This document shows, one piece after another, positions 11,590 through 22,456 of a stretch of 64,000 bases of DNA. The notes beneath the pieces were generated by a model. That model saw only the letters and a list, made by a program, of their open reading frames with translations. It had not been told where the DNA came from and searched no databases. The position numbers and the translations under genes were made by a program. Numbering within the stretch: the stretch's first letter is position 1; each line of letters begins with the position of its first letter. This DNA is from Rugalucina vietnamica (taxonomy: Eukaryota > Mollusca > Bivalvia > Lucinida > Lucinidae): contig OZ024872.1 of assembly GCA_964017185.1 (NCBI GenBank), forward strand, positions 41,360,188 through 41,424,187, in the 5' to 3' direction.

Positions 11590-12463
11590 AAGAACTCCGC
11601 GGAGGTCGATATCGCACCTGCATCGGGCAAAGTCAACAGACTGTGAAATATAGTTCAAGGGCACCGGGTCAAGGTGAGTGCTTGAAGGGCATGTCAAGGA
11701 CAATTACTATGCAAGGTTTCAGACTCGCAGCTATCTCTGATGTCGAGAAAACCAAACTTCGACATAAAAATTTTCCAAGTCAGTGGACTGTGAAATATAG
11801 GTCAAGGGCACAGGGTTAAGGTGCGTGCTTGAAGGGTATGTCAAGGACAATTACTATGCAAGGTTTCAGACTTGCAGCTATCTCTGATGTCCAGAAAACC
11901 AAACTTTGACGTAAAAATTTTCAAAGTCAGTGGACCGTGAAATATAGGTCAAAGCCACAGGGTTAAGGTGCGTGCTTGAAGGGTATGTCAAGGACAATTA
12001 CTATACAAGGTTTCAGACTCGCAACTATCTCTGATGTCGAGAAAACCAAACTTCGACGTAAAAATTTTCAAAGTCAGTGGACCGTGAAATATAGGTCAAG
12101 GGCACCGGGTTAAGGTGCGTGCTTGAAGGGTATGTCAAGGACAATTACTATGCAAGGTTTCAGACTCCCAGCTATCTCTGATGTTGAGAAAACCAAACTT
12201 CGACGTAAATGTTGACAAAACTTCGACGTAAAAATTTTCAAAGTCAGTGGACCGTGAAATATAGGTCAAGGGCACCAGGTTAAGGTGCGTGCTTGAAGGG
12301 TATGTCAGAGACAATTACTATGCAAGGTTTCAGACTCGCAGCTATCTCTGATGTCGAGAAAACCAAACTTCGACGTAAATGTTGACGGACGAACGAACGA
12401 ACGAACGGACGGACAGAAATTTGGACTCCTATATCGCACCCTGCTATAAGCAGGTGCGATAAA
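11590..12463 (+). mobile_element. HINE-like tandem element C, copy 2
   Basis: Same 5' and 3' ends as copy 1, with about five monomers ('atatag' phase points 11648, 11795, 11942, 12089, 12259). The last step is 170 bp instead of 147, from a 23-bp partial duplication of acaaaacttcgacgtaaa. It inserted 48 bp downstream of copy 1 into the same family B host. Confidence 0.78.
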
Positions 12464-12830
12464 AATAGATTGTGACTGACATTAGAATCGCCTCTCACCT
12501 AAAACCGCAAAAAATAAAACAAATATCAAAAAAAAATTTAACTGAAAATATTTAATTTTTACCGCTCAAAAAATTGCTATACCGGTATATTGCATGGGCA
12601 ATTTTCGTATTTGCAACATCATGCATATATAGCGCTTTGATTTTACATGTGAACTGTCTCGATTATGGGGTCTAAGGACCAATAAAACATCTTATGAAAT
12701 ACAGCTGATGAAAATCATGAAATGTGGTGCTTGCACCACCAACATTTTGCACTGTTGTCTGTTGATATATACATCTTAATACTGCAAAATTGGTGTCAAT
12801 GTTAACTGATGATTTAATTCAACTCTAATT

Positions 12831-13031
12831 GAGCCGCCTCATGAGAAAACCTACAATCTGCATATGCGAAAACAAAGGCCAGCGCCTTTGTTTTCGCTAC
12901 TCGGATAGTACAGTTCCTCTTCTACTTAAATCTGAAATTTCAAGCTTCTAGCTCTTTTCTGTGACTGTACAGCTCGGTTTGTGTCAGACCTGTTCGGAAA
13001 CCACATTGTCGGTTTTCCCACAAGGCGGCTC
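12831..13031 (+). mobile_element. Family A copy 10, palindrome shortened, TSD aatt
   Basis: The inner palindrome is cut to aacaaaggccagcgcctttg; the hairpin tip has been removed, as happens when replication skips a cruciform. Flanked by aatt on both sides (12827-12830 and 13032-13035). Confidence 0.85.
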
Positions 13032-13224
13032 AATTGATCGTCTGTGTTTAGCCCAAGGCAGAAGCAATAAAACATTAAAATTCTTCAAAATATGTCAGGT
13101 ACATCATCTTTGACAAAACATGAAATGCGAACCACACAAGAGGCATGACAGTCGTAAAATGGCTTGCTAATGCAGTCAGAATGTCAGATACACATTTAAA
13201 AGTAATATCTGGGGTCCAACATGT

Positions 13225-13475
13225 AATTTCTTGCAATGGTTGTGTCAGAGTTTAACATCCTACCAACAACTTAATGTCATACATAGACGGGGACCTTGGT
13301 CCCAACAAAACCAGGAGAAACCAGGAATTCAAACTCTTGTTTTTGTTGTGTTGCGGTTCAACAGCTTTGGTCATGTGGAGACAGGACCTCATCCGAACGA
13401 TTGAAGAAACGAGGGTTCAAACCCATGACCTCCTCCTATACCAAACAGAGAACCTAACCACTAGGCCATGAAACA
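13225..13475 (-). repeat. tRNA-headed SINE-like sequence
   Basis: On the minus strand, catggcctagtggttaggtt (box A-like) and catgggtttgaaccctcg (box B-like) are followed by a body with ggaccaaggtcccc. No intact tRNA fold is present. Confidence 0.5.
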
Positions 13476-13789
13476 TTTTATAATTTCACAGAAAGCCCAT
13501 GTTTTGTATAACATTTTCCACACACCATCCCCCACCCCCGAATCCCCTAAATGTCTTTGTTGGGTTAAAAGCCTCACACAGCAGCTCGATGAATTATAAA
13601 CAAACTTAAACAATTTTAAGTACAGTCGGAACAATCAATCTTCCTGTGTGTGCCATAATAAGTGCAGCTTATAGTAAAGAATAAATTCACATTTAAATCT
13701 TCAAAAGGTCAGGAAGAAAGGACAGATGATCTATTAAAGAAGTTGAGAGGTAAGTTATACAAAACCAACAGGATGGCAAAAATGGTGTA

Positions 13790-13820
13790 GACTCCCCCCC
13801 CCCCCCCCACACACACACCA
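13790..13820. repeat. C-tract with CA repeat
   Basis: Run of about 16 C followed by cacacacacac. Confidence 0.9.
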
Positions 13821-14000
13821 ACCCCTGAAATCTTGATCCTGATATGTCAGATTGTTGCCACACGAGGAAAGCATCGGTTCTTACAAGCTGTGAATAATAA
13901 TATTGTTGTCCTTTATTTGTTTAACTGTATTTGTTTATTTTCACGGGACCGGCCAAATTTTGGTTAGCAGCTAGGTAAAAGTGTAGTACATGTACAATGA

Positions 14001-14224
14001 GAGCCGTGTCTGCATGGGGTTTCCTACCAGGTCCGACACAAACCAGCATATACAGTCATAGAAGAAAGCTACAAGACTTACATGTAAATTTTGGATATAA
14101 AGAAGAAGAATTGTACATACTATCATTGTAGCAAAAGCAAAGGTGCTGATCAGCTGTGCAGTACATGTCTGATCTGCGTCTTTGTTTTCGCATAGGCAAT
14201 ATGCTGGTATTCTCATGAATAGGC
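14001..14224 (-). mobile_element. Family A copy 11 (GTG-type core, truncated hairpin)
   Basis: Carries gagccgtgtctgcat and accaggtccgacacaaacc. The core is interrupted (gctgtgcagtacatgtctga), so one hairpin arm is partly lost. Confidence 0.72.
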
Positions 14225-14286
14225 TATTAATCTACCCAACACTTGAAAACATTCAAGTAATGGGTGGAGAGGGCTCAAGACCACAT

Positions 14287-14521
14287 GAGCCGCGACGTGA
14301 GAAAACCGGTCTTCGGGGTTTCCGACCAGGTCCGACACAAACCAACCTGTACAAGCTCAGAAAAGAGCTAGAAGCTTGAAATTTCGGATTTAAGTAGAAG
14401 AGGAATTGTACTATCCGAGTAGCGAAAACAAAGGCGCTGATCAGCTTCGCAGTTACTGCGAAGCTGATCTGCGCCTTTGTTTTCGCATAGGCAAAAATCC
14501 GGTTTTCTTGTGACGCGGCTC
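14287..14521 (-). mobile_element. Family A copy 12, TSD acat
   Basis: Near-complete inverted copy with core cttcgcagttactgcgaag. Flanked by acat at 14283-14286 and 14522-14525. The ends read gagccgcgacgtgagaaaac and gttttcttgtgacgcggctc. Confidence 0.88.
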
Positions 14522-15178
14522 ACATGAGGTCAATTAGAAGTGTAGATCTTACTTACAAGCACTCTGTTGAGCTTTGCATTTCTGTGTCAGACAAAAGATG
14601 GTAGTCAACATAGTCAAAGTTTTGAGTTCTTAGCAGAAGTATGAATGCAATTAAGACAAATCTATCGCAATTACATAAAACCTTGCATATAGTACTGTAG
14701 AGGCTAAGTGTATCTGACCAGATACATGGGCTCCTGGCTCGAAGCATTCTACTTAATTGACCTGTATTAAAGTTTGATATTATGATATTTTATTTTAGAT
14801 TTAAAGGTGCTTGGAATATTTCAGCTAAATTTTATAAAGAAAAAAAAAGAATTAGGTATCCTTAAAGATTTTTTCATAAATGATAGTACAGTATTTATAC
14901 CCTCATACTGGGACGAAGCCTGCAACGGCTGACCTTGGCTCATTTATAACACCATAAGCAGGTGAAATTCAATCTGACAACCGTAATAAAACTTCGGTAA
15001 AATTAGATGTTAACGCTAAGTGTTAACATTCGCAAACTGCCACCGACAACAAAATGGATGTGATATGCATTAGTAGTAGGCCTTGTCACGCATATAATGT
15101 ACTAAGTTTTGCTCATGAAATTCGTAACATGGGTGCAGCTGATAAGAATTATTATTGCATAAACTACATAGCCTTAGC
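14522..15178. other. Spectrin intron, unassigned
   Basis: No exon or repeat family recognised. An ORF at 14553-14747 on the minus strand has no recognisable motif. Confidence 0.35.
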
Positions 15179-15181
15179 TAA

Positions 15182-15570
15182 GGCGTAAAATAAAAATAGC
15201 CTTGTTTCCGCTAACATGCCGAAGACAGGATATAGTCGGTAGGTCGGGAAATCTTTTTTATTTTTCGTGTATTTTTCTTTCTTGAAAATGGGTAAAAAAA
15301 GTAGAAACGTGCTAAAATCAATCATAAGTACTCGAAACAAACATGCGATGACGTTTAAAACCAATAGGAAGCTAAAGAACGCGAGTTAACCTAGTATTGT
15401 TGAAATTATAGCATTTTTTAAATCATTGTCTGTTATCCACTTCAAATGTTGAGGGTCGGTCGGCATGAAAATATATTTATTTTATTTTTATTGGCAATAA
15501 AAACTGCAGGGTCGGCGCAAAAACACAGTCGGTCGGGTTAGCGGAAACACAGCTATTTTTTGTTTACGCC
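15182..15570. mobile_element. PIF/Harbinger-type MITE (family T)
   Basis: Inverted ends of about 40 bp (ggcgtaaaataaaaatagc.. against gctattttttgtttacgcc), with shared ttccgctaac boxes. TAA flanks both sides (15179-15181 and 15571-15573). 389 bp, non-coding. Same target type as family O but unrelated in sequence. Confidence 0.75.
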
Positions 15571-15700
15571 TAAAGAAAATCCTATGTACTTTGGTATATT
15601 CTATTAAATATACTTGTTTTGGCAATTCTTTATTTTCACAGCTTTAAGTTCCTTTTGGACCATTTTTAGGATGTATTACAGAAGCTCATCTTTATCATTT

Positions 15701-15940
15701 GAGCCATGTCATGAGAAAACCAACAATGTGGTTTCTGAACAGGTCCGACACGAACCGGCCTGCACAATCTCAGAAAAAGGCTAGAAGCTTGAAATTTTGA
15801 ATTTAGGGAGAAGAGAAATTGTACTACCGGTATCCATGTAGCGAAAACAAAGGCATTGATCAGCTTCACAGTTACTGCGAAGAGTAACTGCGAAGTTGAT
15901 CTGTGTCTTTGTTTTCGCATATGTATACTTGGATTTTTTT
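15701..15940 (-). mobile_element. Family A copy 13, extended hairpin
   Basis: The hairpin tip is duplicated: agttactgcgaagagtaact then gcgaag, i.e. an extra agtaactgcgaag unit. The right terminus is lost after gcatatgtatacttgg. Confidence 0.75.
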
Positions 15941-16129
15941 CAATGTGCAGGGCAGTGCTTAGCTAAGCCCAGCCTTGGATGAATTCATTGTTGAGAAAGG
16001 GTCCCAGAGCTGACAATGTATAATTGAAAGTAAAGGTGACTAGGCTTGTTGTTTTTGTGCTATATACCTGTGTTTCACCTGAATGATTTCAAAATAGGTG
16101 AAGTGTATGGTAGACACACAAAAACAAAC

Positions 16130-16300
16130 AATTTGTTTCTAAAATAAAACCATACACCCTATGGGCGGTTTGCCTTTATTACGTCAGGGTGAACATTTGT
16201 CACCAACATGACAGGCATATGTACCAGCCGGGTTTCGAACCCGCAACCTCTTGATTGCTAAGCGAATACGATATCCATTACACCACCGCGGCTGTACAGC
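16130..16300 (-). repeat. tRNA-headed SINE-like sequence
   Basis: On the minus strand, gccgcggtggtgtaatggat and ggttgcgggttcgaaaccc give clear box A and box B spacing. The acceptor ends do not pair well, so a functional tRNA is unlikely. It has the strongest B box in this part of the window. Confidence 0.5.
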
Positions 16301-16464
16301 TACACTCAAATATTTCTATCAAGTTAGCCAATGCCTCTATTTTTGTCAACAACTCTTTGCTTTACTGATGGTACATGACCGCAGTAGAAGGTCAAAAAAG
16401 TACCATTCGAAAAAATAAAGCGATTCGGAGAACCAGCTGATTTTGCTTATTTTTCCTACAAGGT

Positions 16465-17739
16465 CAGCTCAGTCAAATTAGCAGCAAATTTGCTGCATCA
16501 AAAACTGTCAAATTAGCAGCAATTTTTCTGCAGCAAAATCGCTCATGTTACATGTAGCAGCAATTTTGCTACAGCAAAAGCAGTCAAGTTAACGGCAATT
16601 TTGCTTGCAGCGTTAGAATAAAATTTGCTGCAGCAAAATACACTCAAGTTAGCGCCAATTTTGCGAAATTGGTCAAGTAAGCAGCTATTTTGCTACAGCG
16701 AAAACAGTCAAGTAAGCAGCAATATCGCTTGCAGCGAATATTTTTGTCGCAGATTGATTTGGCTTTAATCTAGGTGATAGCGCATAAGAAAATGACATTT
16801 AATGCCACAATCACATCGTTTCGACGTCACCTACGAAAAAAGTTGCATGTAAGTGGAAATGTTTGTCGCCATTTTTTTTTTACTATCTTATTCTTATTAT
16901 TTTTTTTTTCTTTTTCGTTTGGCTGTGATCGCTATGTAGAAAATGATGATGAATGCTGAGGCCCCCGGGGGGGGGGGGGGGGGGGGGGATCTTTGCTCCC
17001 TGCTCCCTGAAAGAAAAATGACCTTTCTCCCCAGCTCCCTAAAATGTTTTTCCTCAGCCCCCCTGCGCCCTGCTCCCTAAAACTCCAAAAACTCCCCAAA
17101 TCCCTGAAAATAAATAGCCCTTCTCCCTGAATCCCCAAAACCCCTGGGATGGCCTCAATGCTGCAACAGAACTTTTCTAGACCACATACAGTGTATTACC
17201 AACATTATGTGAATGTTGCCGATTTTTACAGTTTCGTCTGGCTGTGAGTGCTATAGGAAACAAATATTTATGCCGCAAACAAGACTTTTCTATCCCACCC
17301 ATAACATAGCTTAATGACAAAAGTTCCCTGCCAACAGTAAAAGTGTCCATAGACTGCAGGGTAATAGGTGGGATATAAAACGTCTGTTCGTGATGACATT
17401 CATCATCGTTTCTTATAGTCGTTGCGTCAGAAGTTGCCGTCATAGCGCTCATAGACAGGCTTAAACGAAAAGGAGAGACCGAATTGTGCCGTAGTTCACC
17501 TTAGTGATTTGCTTATCAGTGTAAGCTTCAAGATAGACGATGATACTTTGGAGCCTTGTCTGTATGAACAATAGACAATAGGTGGCAAAACGTTTTGATG
17601 CAGCTAACTTGACCGTTTATTTATTCATTTTATTTATTTATTTATTTTTTATTATTTTTTTTTTATTAATATTATTTTTTTATTTATTTTTTTTTGCTGC
17701 TGCTGCTGCAACAGGTTCGCTGCTAACTTGACTGAGCTG
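16465..17739. mobile_element. Composite inverted-repeat element (family P)
   Basis: Ends cagctcagtcaaattagcag and ctgctaacttgactgagctg are inverted repeats. Inside the left end, about six degenerate ~45-bp repeats of 'gtcaagttagcagcaatttt' followed by gctgcagcaaaa run from 16470 to 16745. A second inverted pair (tggctgtgatcgctat at 16920 and gtctggctgtgagtgctat at 17235) suggests further nested foldbacks. Non-coding. Confidence 0.6.
16958..17157. repeat. CCCT-rich foldback insert with G-tract (family Q)
   Basis: Bounded by gaggcccccggg and cccctgggatggcctc. Contains a ~24-nt G run at 16966-16989 and repeated 'tccctgctccct' units. The C-rich strand could form unusual structure. It lies inside family P. 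Confidence 0.5.
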
Positions 17740-18187
17740 TCAGTCAAACACTTTACAGATCCGTACTGTGACTTCCAGTAAGAAGTTATTGCACTTTTTC
17801 TGCTGCTTTCATTAGTAAATTAGTAATTTAAAGTAAGCCTGCATCATTTGATATTTAATTGTATCAGAATTAAAGTTTTAAACTTGAAAGGAAAAACAGA
17901 GAGTCATACAACAAGAATGTTTACCAGGCATTTACTAAGGGAATTTTCAATGTCATGGTCATACATAAATACTGTCATGTAGTACAGAATATTTTTCTGT
18001 GACAGTATGTGTTTACCCATCATTTTCAGTGCATGAGGTAAAATTTTGTTACTGACTGGTTCAACAATAACAAGTGGGTCAAAGTAACAGCCCAAGTGAG
18101 AACTACCTATTTTTAAATGTAATGGTCAACTTTGTCATTGTCAATCAAAAATTGACAGGCTCCGCCCTGCACATTGAAAAAAATCAG
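17740..18187. other. Spectrin intron, unassigned
   Basis: Only AT-rich sequence seen; no feature recognised. Confidence 0.35.
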
Positions 18188-18221
18188 ACTATACATTGTT
18201 GGTTTTCTCATGACTTGGCTC
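18188..18221 (-). repeat. Family A terminal fragment
   Basis: Reads acattgttggttttctcatg then acttggctc: one terminus only. Confidence 0.6.
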
Positions 18222-18512
18222 ATTTACTTTTCAATAGAAACAAATACCTAAAAGTTGCTGATGTGTGTAATCTTTTCTACTTATCAACAATCCATGCAAA
18301 CCCTAGACTGTATAATAATATTCAAATTTAACAAATTTTGTTGGTTTATATTTTGTCACACCATTTAAGTTTTATAAAATATGCGGATGAGGTTTCTTAT
18401 ACTTTGCTTAAACATAACACTTGTACATCTTTCTCAACAATGTTTGTGTTGCTGTTTTCTTTAACCCAAGTCAACATGTTTTCAGCCATGTCAGGACTGG
18501 ACATCACCATTT

Positions 18513-18737
18513 GAGCCACCTCATGAGAAAACCAACAATTTTCATATGCAAAAACAAAGGCACAGATCAGCTTCGCAATAACTGATCAGCGCTTTTTTTT
18601 CTCTACACGGATAGTACAGTTCCTCTGCTTTTTAAATTCAAAATTTCTAGCCTCTAGCCATCTTCTGTGCTTGTACAGCTCGGTTTGTGTCGGACCTGTT
18701 AGAAAACCACATTGTCGGTTTTCTCACGCGGCAGCTT
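18513..18737 (+). mobile_element. Family A copy 14, TSD attt
   Basis: Hairpin partly lost (agcttcgcaataactgatca). Flanked by attt at 18509-18512 and, after the eroded cagctt end, atttc. Orientation as copy 1. Confidence 0.78.
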
Positions 18738-18810
18738 ATTTCCCCAGTACTTTATAACCTATACTATGGGAAGCTTCAAGTTTCATGCTTCAGAATAATT
18801 ACAATTATTT

Positions 18811-19060
18811 GAGCCGCCTCATGGGAAAACCAACAATCTGCATAGGCGAAAACAAAGACGCAGATCAGCTTCGCGGTAACCGCGAAGCTGATCAGCGCCT
18901 GTGTTTTCGCTTCTCGGATAGTACAATTCCTCTTCAGTACAATTCCTCTTCTACTTAAATCCGAAATTTCAAGATTCTAGCTCTTTTCTGTGACTGCACA
19001 GACCAGTTTGTGTCAGACCTGTTTGAAAACCACATTGTTGGTTTTCCCACGAGGAGGCTC
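18811..19060 (+). mobile_element. Family A copy 15, TSD attt
   Basis: Core cttcgcggtaaccgcgaag. The single-copy arm carries a small duplication (agtacaattcctcttc twice). Flanked by attt on both sides. Only 73 bp from copy 14. Confidence 0.87.
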
Positions 19061-19071
19061 ATTTCAGCCGA

Positions 19072-19140
19072 GGTAGAGTTTGAACCCAGACCTCTCACTC
19101 CTGAGTCTAGCAGTCTACCACTAGACCACCCTGGGGCTCT
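19072..19140 (-). repeat. tRNA-like SINE head
   Basis: On the minus strand, agggtggtctagtggtagac (box A-like) and gtctgggttcaaactc (box B-like). Body not delimited. Confidence 0.45.
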
Positions 19141-19481
19141 ACCCCATCATTGAGAAACTAGGAAATTTTATCAAAATATACCCTAGATACACATTCTTTT
19201 CACTTTCATACCTTCAAGGCAGGTTGAAATGCATACCTATCATAAATGAAACATATACCTGTAATATTTTATGGCCAGTCATAATTAGAGGTTTGATGTA
19301 GGTCATTAAAGCAGTTTAAACATGCCATTATATCCCCCATTAGTGTATAATTTACAACACTGAAACGGACCTGCTAAAAAAACATTGTCTGACCTGACCA
19401 GTGACAGACTAATGGTCTTTCCTCAGTTTTGGGGCAAGATAAAAATGGTTCTGATTGTGCCAGTTCCAGCTTATTGCTTAA

Positions 19482-20176
19482 GCCCCTATCTCACTGGAAT
19501 GCGACAACTGGAAACTAGTTCGCGAATAGTTCGCGGCTATTTCGCGACAAGGACTGACGATATAAACACAACTTTCACGTTGCAGTCTCATTGAATAGAC
19601 ATTTATGCGACAAATTTGCGAATTTCTGTCTAATTTCAAAAATATATCTCGAGACTGTCGCATGACAGTCACGCGACATTCGTGTGAGACGAATGTCTCA
19701 CGACTTTCCCGTGCACGTAGCTTATTTTCATTTTAATTCGTACGACAGTCGCGCTATATTCGTGCGAGTGTCGCACGACATTCGTACAAATGTCGCTTAG
19801 TTTCATTTTCTCACCAGATAGTCGCGAGGTTTTCGCATGTTTTCTCAAGACTGTCACACGACTGTCGTGCGACATTCACACGACTTTCATACGAGTGTCA
19901 CAAAAATTTTGCATTGTAAATTCACCAAAATTTCACGGTGACAGGTTCGCGACCGTCGCACGACAGTCGCACGACAGTCTTGCAAAATATTTTAGCAAAA
20001 AAATTTGCATAAAATTTTTAAACATGTTAAAAACCTTCGCGACCAGTTCGCGACGAGTTCGCGACACATGAAAATTCTCACTACACTCGTGCGACACTCA
20101 CACGAATGTTGTGCGAAGTCCGCGACAAAATTCACAAAACAGTCGCGAGAAATTTGCATGCCAGTGAGATACTAGC
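19482..20176. mobile_element. TTAA-flanked CG-rich element (family H, copy 1)
   Basis: Ends gcccctatctcactgg and ccagtgagatactagc are inverted. TTAA lies directly outside both (19478-19481 and 20177-20180), as in piggyBac or Kolobok targets. The body is built of variants of 'tcgcacgacagtcgcgcgac', a CG-rich pseudo-palindromic vocabulary that can pair with itself in many registers. ORFs here are readings of that repeat. 695 bp. Confidence 0.75.
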
Positions 20177-20386
20177 TTAATCTTTTAATTTTCAAACTGT
20201 TCCGTGCATTTTGTGTTAAGCCAGTCCAAAACCCAGAGGAGCCTTGAAGCCCTATAAACTATAGCTTCTGTGGAAATGTGGTCAGTGTTAACCCAATCCA
20301 AAACCTAGCTGGAGGCAAGTTTTAGTCACATCTACCAGTAGAAACAAAGTTTTTTAAGTCAGCAAAGCCAGGAAGTTGCACAATCA

Positions 20387-20893
20387 GCACCTCTATTTCA
20401 CTGGAGTGTGGCAACTGGAGACTATTTTGTGACAGAGATTTACAATATAAACACAACTTTCATGTTGCAGTCTCATTGAATGGACAGTTATGCAACAAAT
20501 TCACAAATTTCGGTCTAAAATTTATGAAAATATATCTCTGTTGTGCAATAGTCATGATAGACTGTCGTACAACAGTCGCGTGACATTCGTAAGAGTGTCT
20601 TACGACATTCATACAAATGTTGCATAGTTTTAATAACTTGACAGATAGTCTCAAGTTATTTGCTTGTTTTCTCCAGTCTGTTGTACGAGTGTCGCGAAAT
20701 TTTCGCATTGTAAATTCTCCAAAATTTTGCAGCAACAGGTTTGCAACACTCGCACAAACGTAAATAAAACCTTTGCAACTACTTCGCAACACATGAAAAG
20801 TTCTTGAGACATTCGCACAAATGTCGTGCAGAAGGTCCGCTACAAAATTCGCAAAACAGTCACGAGGAATTCGCATGCCAGTGAGATACTAGC
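20387..20893. mobile_element. TTAA-flanked element, family H copy 2
   Basis: Same left (gcacctctatttcactgg) and right (ccagtgagatactagc) ends as copy 1. TTAA is intact on the right (20894-20897) and mutated to atca on the left. CpGs are more decayed than in copy 1, so it looks older. Its right edge lies about 10 bp from the spectrin exon-1 splice donor. Confidence 0.75.
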
Positions 20894-20910
20894 TTAAATC
20901 AGACACCTAC

Positions 20911-21027
20911 CTTTTCCAAGAATGCGTTGGCCCATTTTGTGAATGTCTTTTTCTGAATATAGACTCTTTCGTCCTGCAGGGCCTTGATTCGCCCTGTCTC
21001 GAAATGTTTCGCATCTGACGTCGCCAT
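20911..21027 (-). CDS. SPTBN5-like: Beta-spectrin family, coding exon 1 with start codon
   Basis: Thirty-nine codons beginning [17 protein letters not shown], ending in [17 protein letters not shown] before donor [19 protein letters not shown] fits the actinin-type actin-binding signature 1 (acidic or Q, two residues, T/A, F/Y, two residues, W, one residue, N). The frame joins exon 2 in phase 0 across an 18-kb intron. A 5' untranslated segment runs from a good acceptor, tctttcaatttcag, at about 21055, so at least one non-coding exon lies further right. The very short N-terminal tail before the CH domain is as in beta-heavy spectrins. Subtype is inferred; family membership is strong. Confidence 0.9.
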
Positions 21028-21199
21028 CTTCTTTTATCCACACATATTGTATATCTGAAATTGAAAGACACAAAACATATGTATATATACAGTGTAAAAA
21101 TGCCAATATTGCCTTTGACTTTTGGTTTTTCAGTTTGTTTGTTTATTTATTTGTTTAATTTAATGATTCTAAGATCAGAGCCAACATTTAAGGTCATGT

Positions 21200-21433
21200 G
21201 AGCCGCCTCGTGGGAAAATCAACAATGTGGTTTCCGAACAGGCCCGACACAAACTGGCTTGTACAGTCACAGAAGATGGTTAGAGGCTGGAAATTTTGGA
21301 TTTAGAAAGTGGAAGAATTGTTCTATCCGTGTTTCAAAAACAAAGGCGCAGATCAGCTTCGCAGTAAATGCGAAGCTGATCTGCGCCTTTGGTTTCGCAT
21401 ATGCAGATTGTTGGTTTTCCCATGGGGCTGCTC
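21200..21433 (-). mobile_element. Family A copy 16, TSD atgt
   Basis: Core cttcgcagtaaatgcgaag. Flanked by atgt at 21196-21199 and 21434-21437. Inverted orientation. Confidence 0.86.
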
Positions 21434-21634
21434 ATGTTATCCTAACTACACCCTTATGGGTAGGCATTACCTTCCCTTTCAGGCTTTGGCAGATTACCAG
21501 TCCTGAGTGCCCATTTCTGTATGCACTAACTGACCAATGTTGTTTATTTTAATCAGTGAAAGATGAATGGCCAATGAAATGTTTTCATGGCATAATACTC
21601 ATGACAGGAATGTTCCAGACGAAGGGGTCAATCT

Positions 21635-22137
21635 TGCATTACGAAAACTTGCACATGCAATATACAGAGATTTTTTCCAGAAGCTAAAATTGAATGTTTA
21701 GCTATTTTTAGTTAAGGTAATTTTTAGTTAAGTTAAGGTAACTGAGTGGCCACCTATTGGGAAAATAGCTACTCATTCGGCTTACGAAATGTTTTCATGG
21801 TATAAGTACCTGATTGTTAGTTTGGTTTTTTCCCACCTTGGTTTTTGGAGTGGGAGTCTTTTTCTGATTGCGCATTTTCCTGATCTTTGCCTACTTGTAC
21901 TTTTTCATCTGTTCATTGGAAAAAGTTTGAATTTTTATAATATTTTCACTCAAAACATACATTGTGGGTACGTTAGAACCACCTTGCCGAGGCGGTTCTA
22001 ATGAGTACCCACAATGTATGTTTTGGATCAAAAATAAGAAAATTAGGTATACCCCTGCAAACCTGTTTATCTTTATAAAAGTGGGGTTTAAGGGGATATA
22101 TATATATATATATTGCACGGACATGTTTTCCTGATGT
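21635..22137 (+). mobile_element. Family B copy 4, interrupted by element I
   Basis: Left end cattacgaaaacttgcac and right end cacggacatgttttcctgat, with the intact palindrome gaaccaccttgccgaggcgg in between. A ~185-bp foreign block (21719-21903) sits in the left half. Confidence 0.75.
21719..21903 (+). mobile_element. Interspersed repeat I, copy 1
   Basis: Shares gagtggccacctattgggaa, tcggcttacg, ataagtacctgattgttag and cctgatctttgcctacttgt in the same order with 51585-51766 on the other strand. No terminal inverted repeats were seen. Class unknown. Confidence 0.6.
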
Positions 22138-22456
22138 GGGCTTTAATTCAATACTGGTGCTACCCTGGGTGAACCCGACACGCCCTAATGTTTATAGCTC
22201 TTTTTCTTACACCAAAGTCTGCAATGGCCAAACCATCTGATTTGTTTTCTAATCATTCTTCATGCATGCCTCATAATTTGAAGTTGTAATGACATGATTG
22301 TGTAATAATTGTCAGTTTAGATATTTATGAAGTCATCAAGGCATTTACTAAATGTTGCCCTAAGAAATCAGTTGTGCATGTGCACATTTAAATGGAGCAA
22401 ATGTATGCCTGTGCATGCCCATGACTGGGCATGCATTGGTTTAAGCTAGTTCCTTT

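Larger units (their letters stand above)
10468..12611 (-). mobile_element. Family B copy 3, split in three by two HINE-like insertions
   Basis: Family B pieces lie at 10468-10535, 11542-11589 and 12464-12611 and read continuously in the inverted orientation: catcaggataac end, then aactccagtatgcagggcta, then attgtgactgacattagaat, ending tgcatgggcaattttcg. The gaps are two copies of element C. Family B therefore predates both insertions. Confidence 0.75.

Noticed and set aside
11176-11819. Plus-strand ORFs with repeated GMSRTITMQGFRLAAI
   Set aside because: Readings of the 147-bp monomers of element C; no start, codon or domain support.
16211-16300. Possible tRNA gene on the minus strand
   Set aside because: A and B boxes are good but the acceptor stem does not pair and the 3' end continues into SINE-like body.
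19669-20876. ORFs with repeated VVRHSHE/CANVSRT-like words
   Set aside because: Readings of the CG-rich family H vocabulary.
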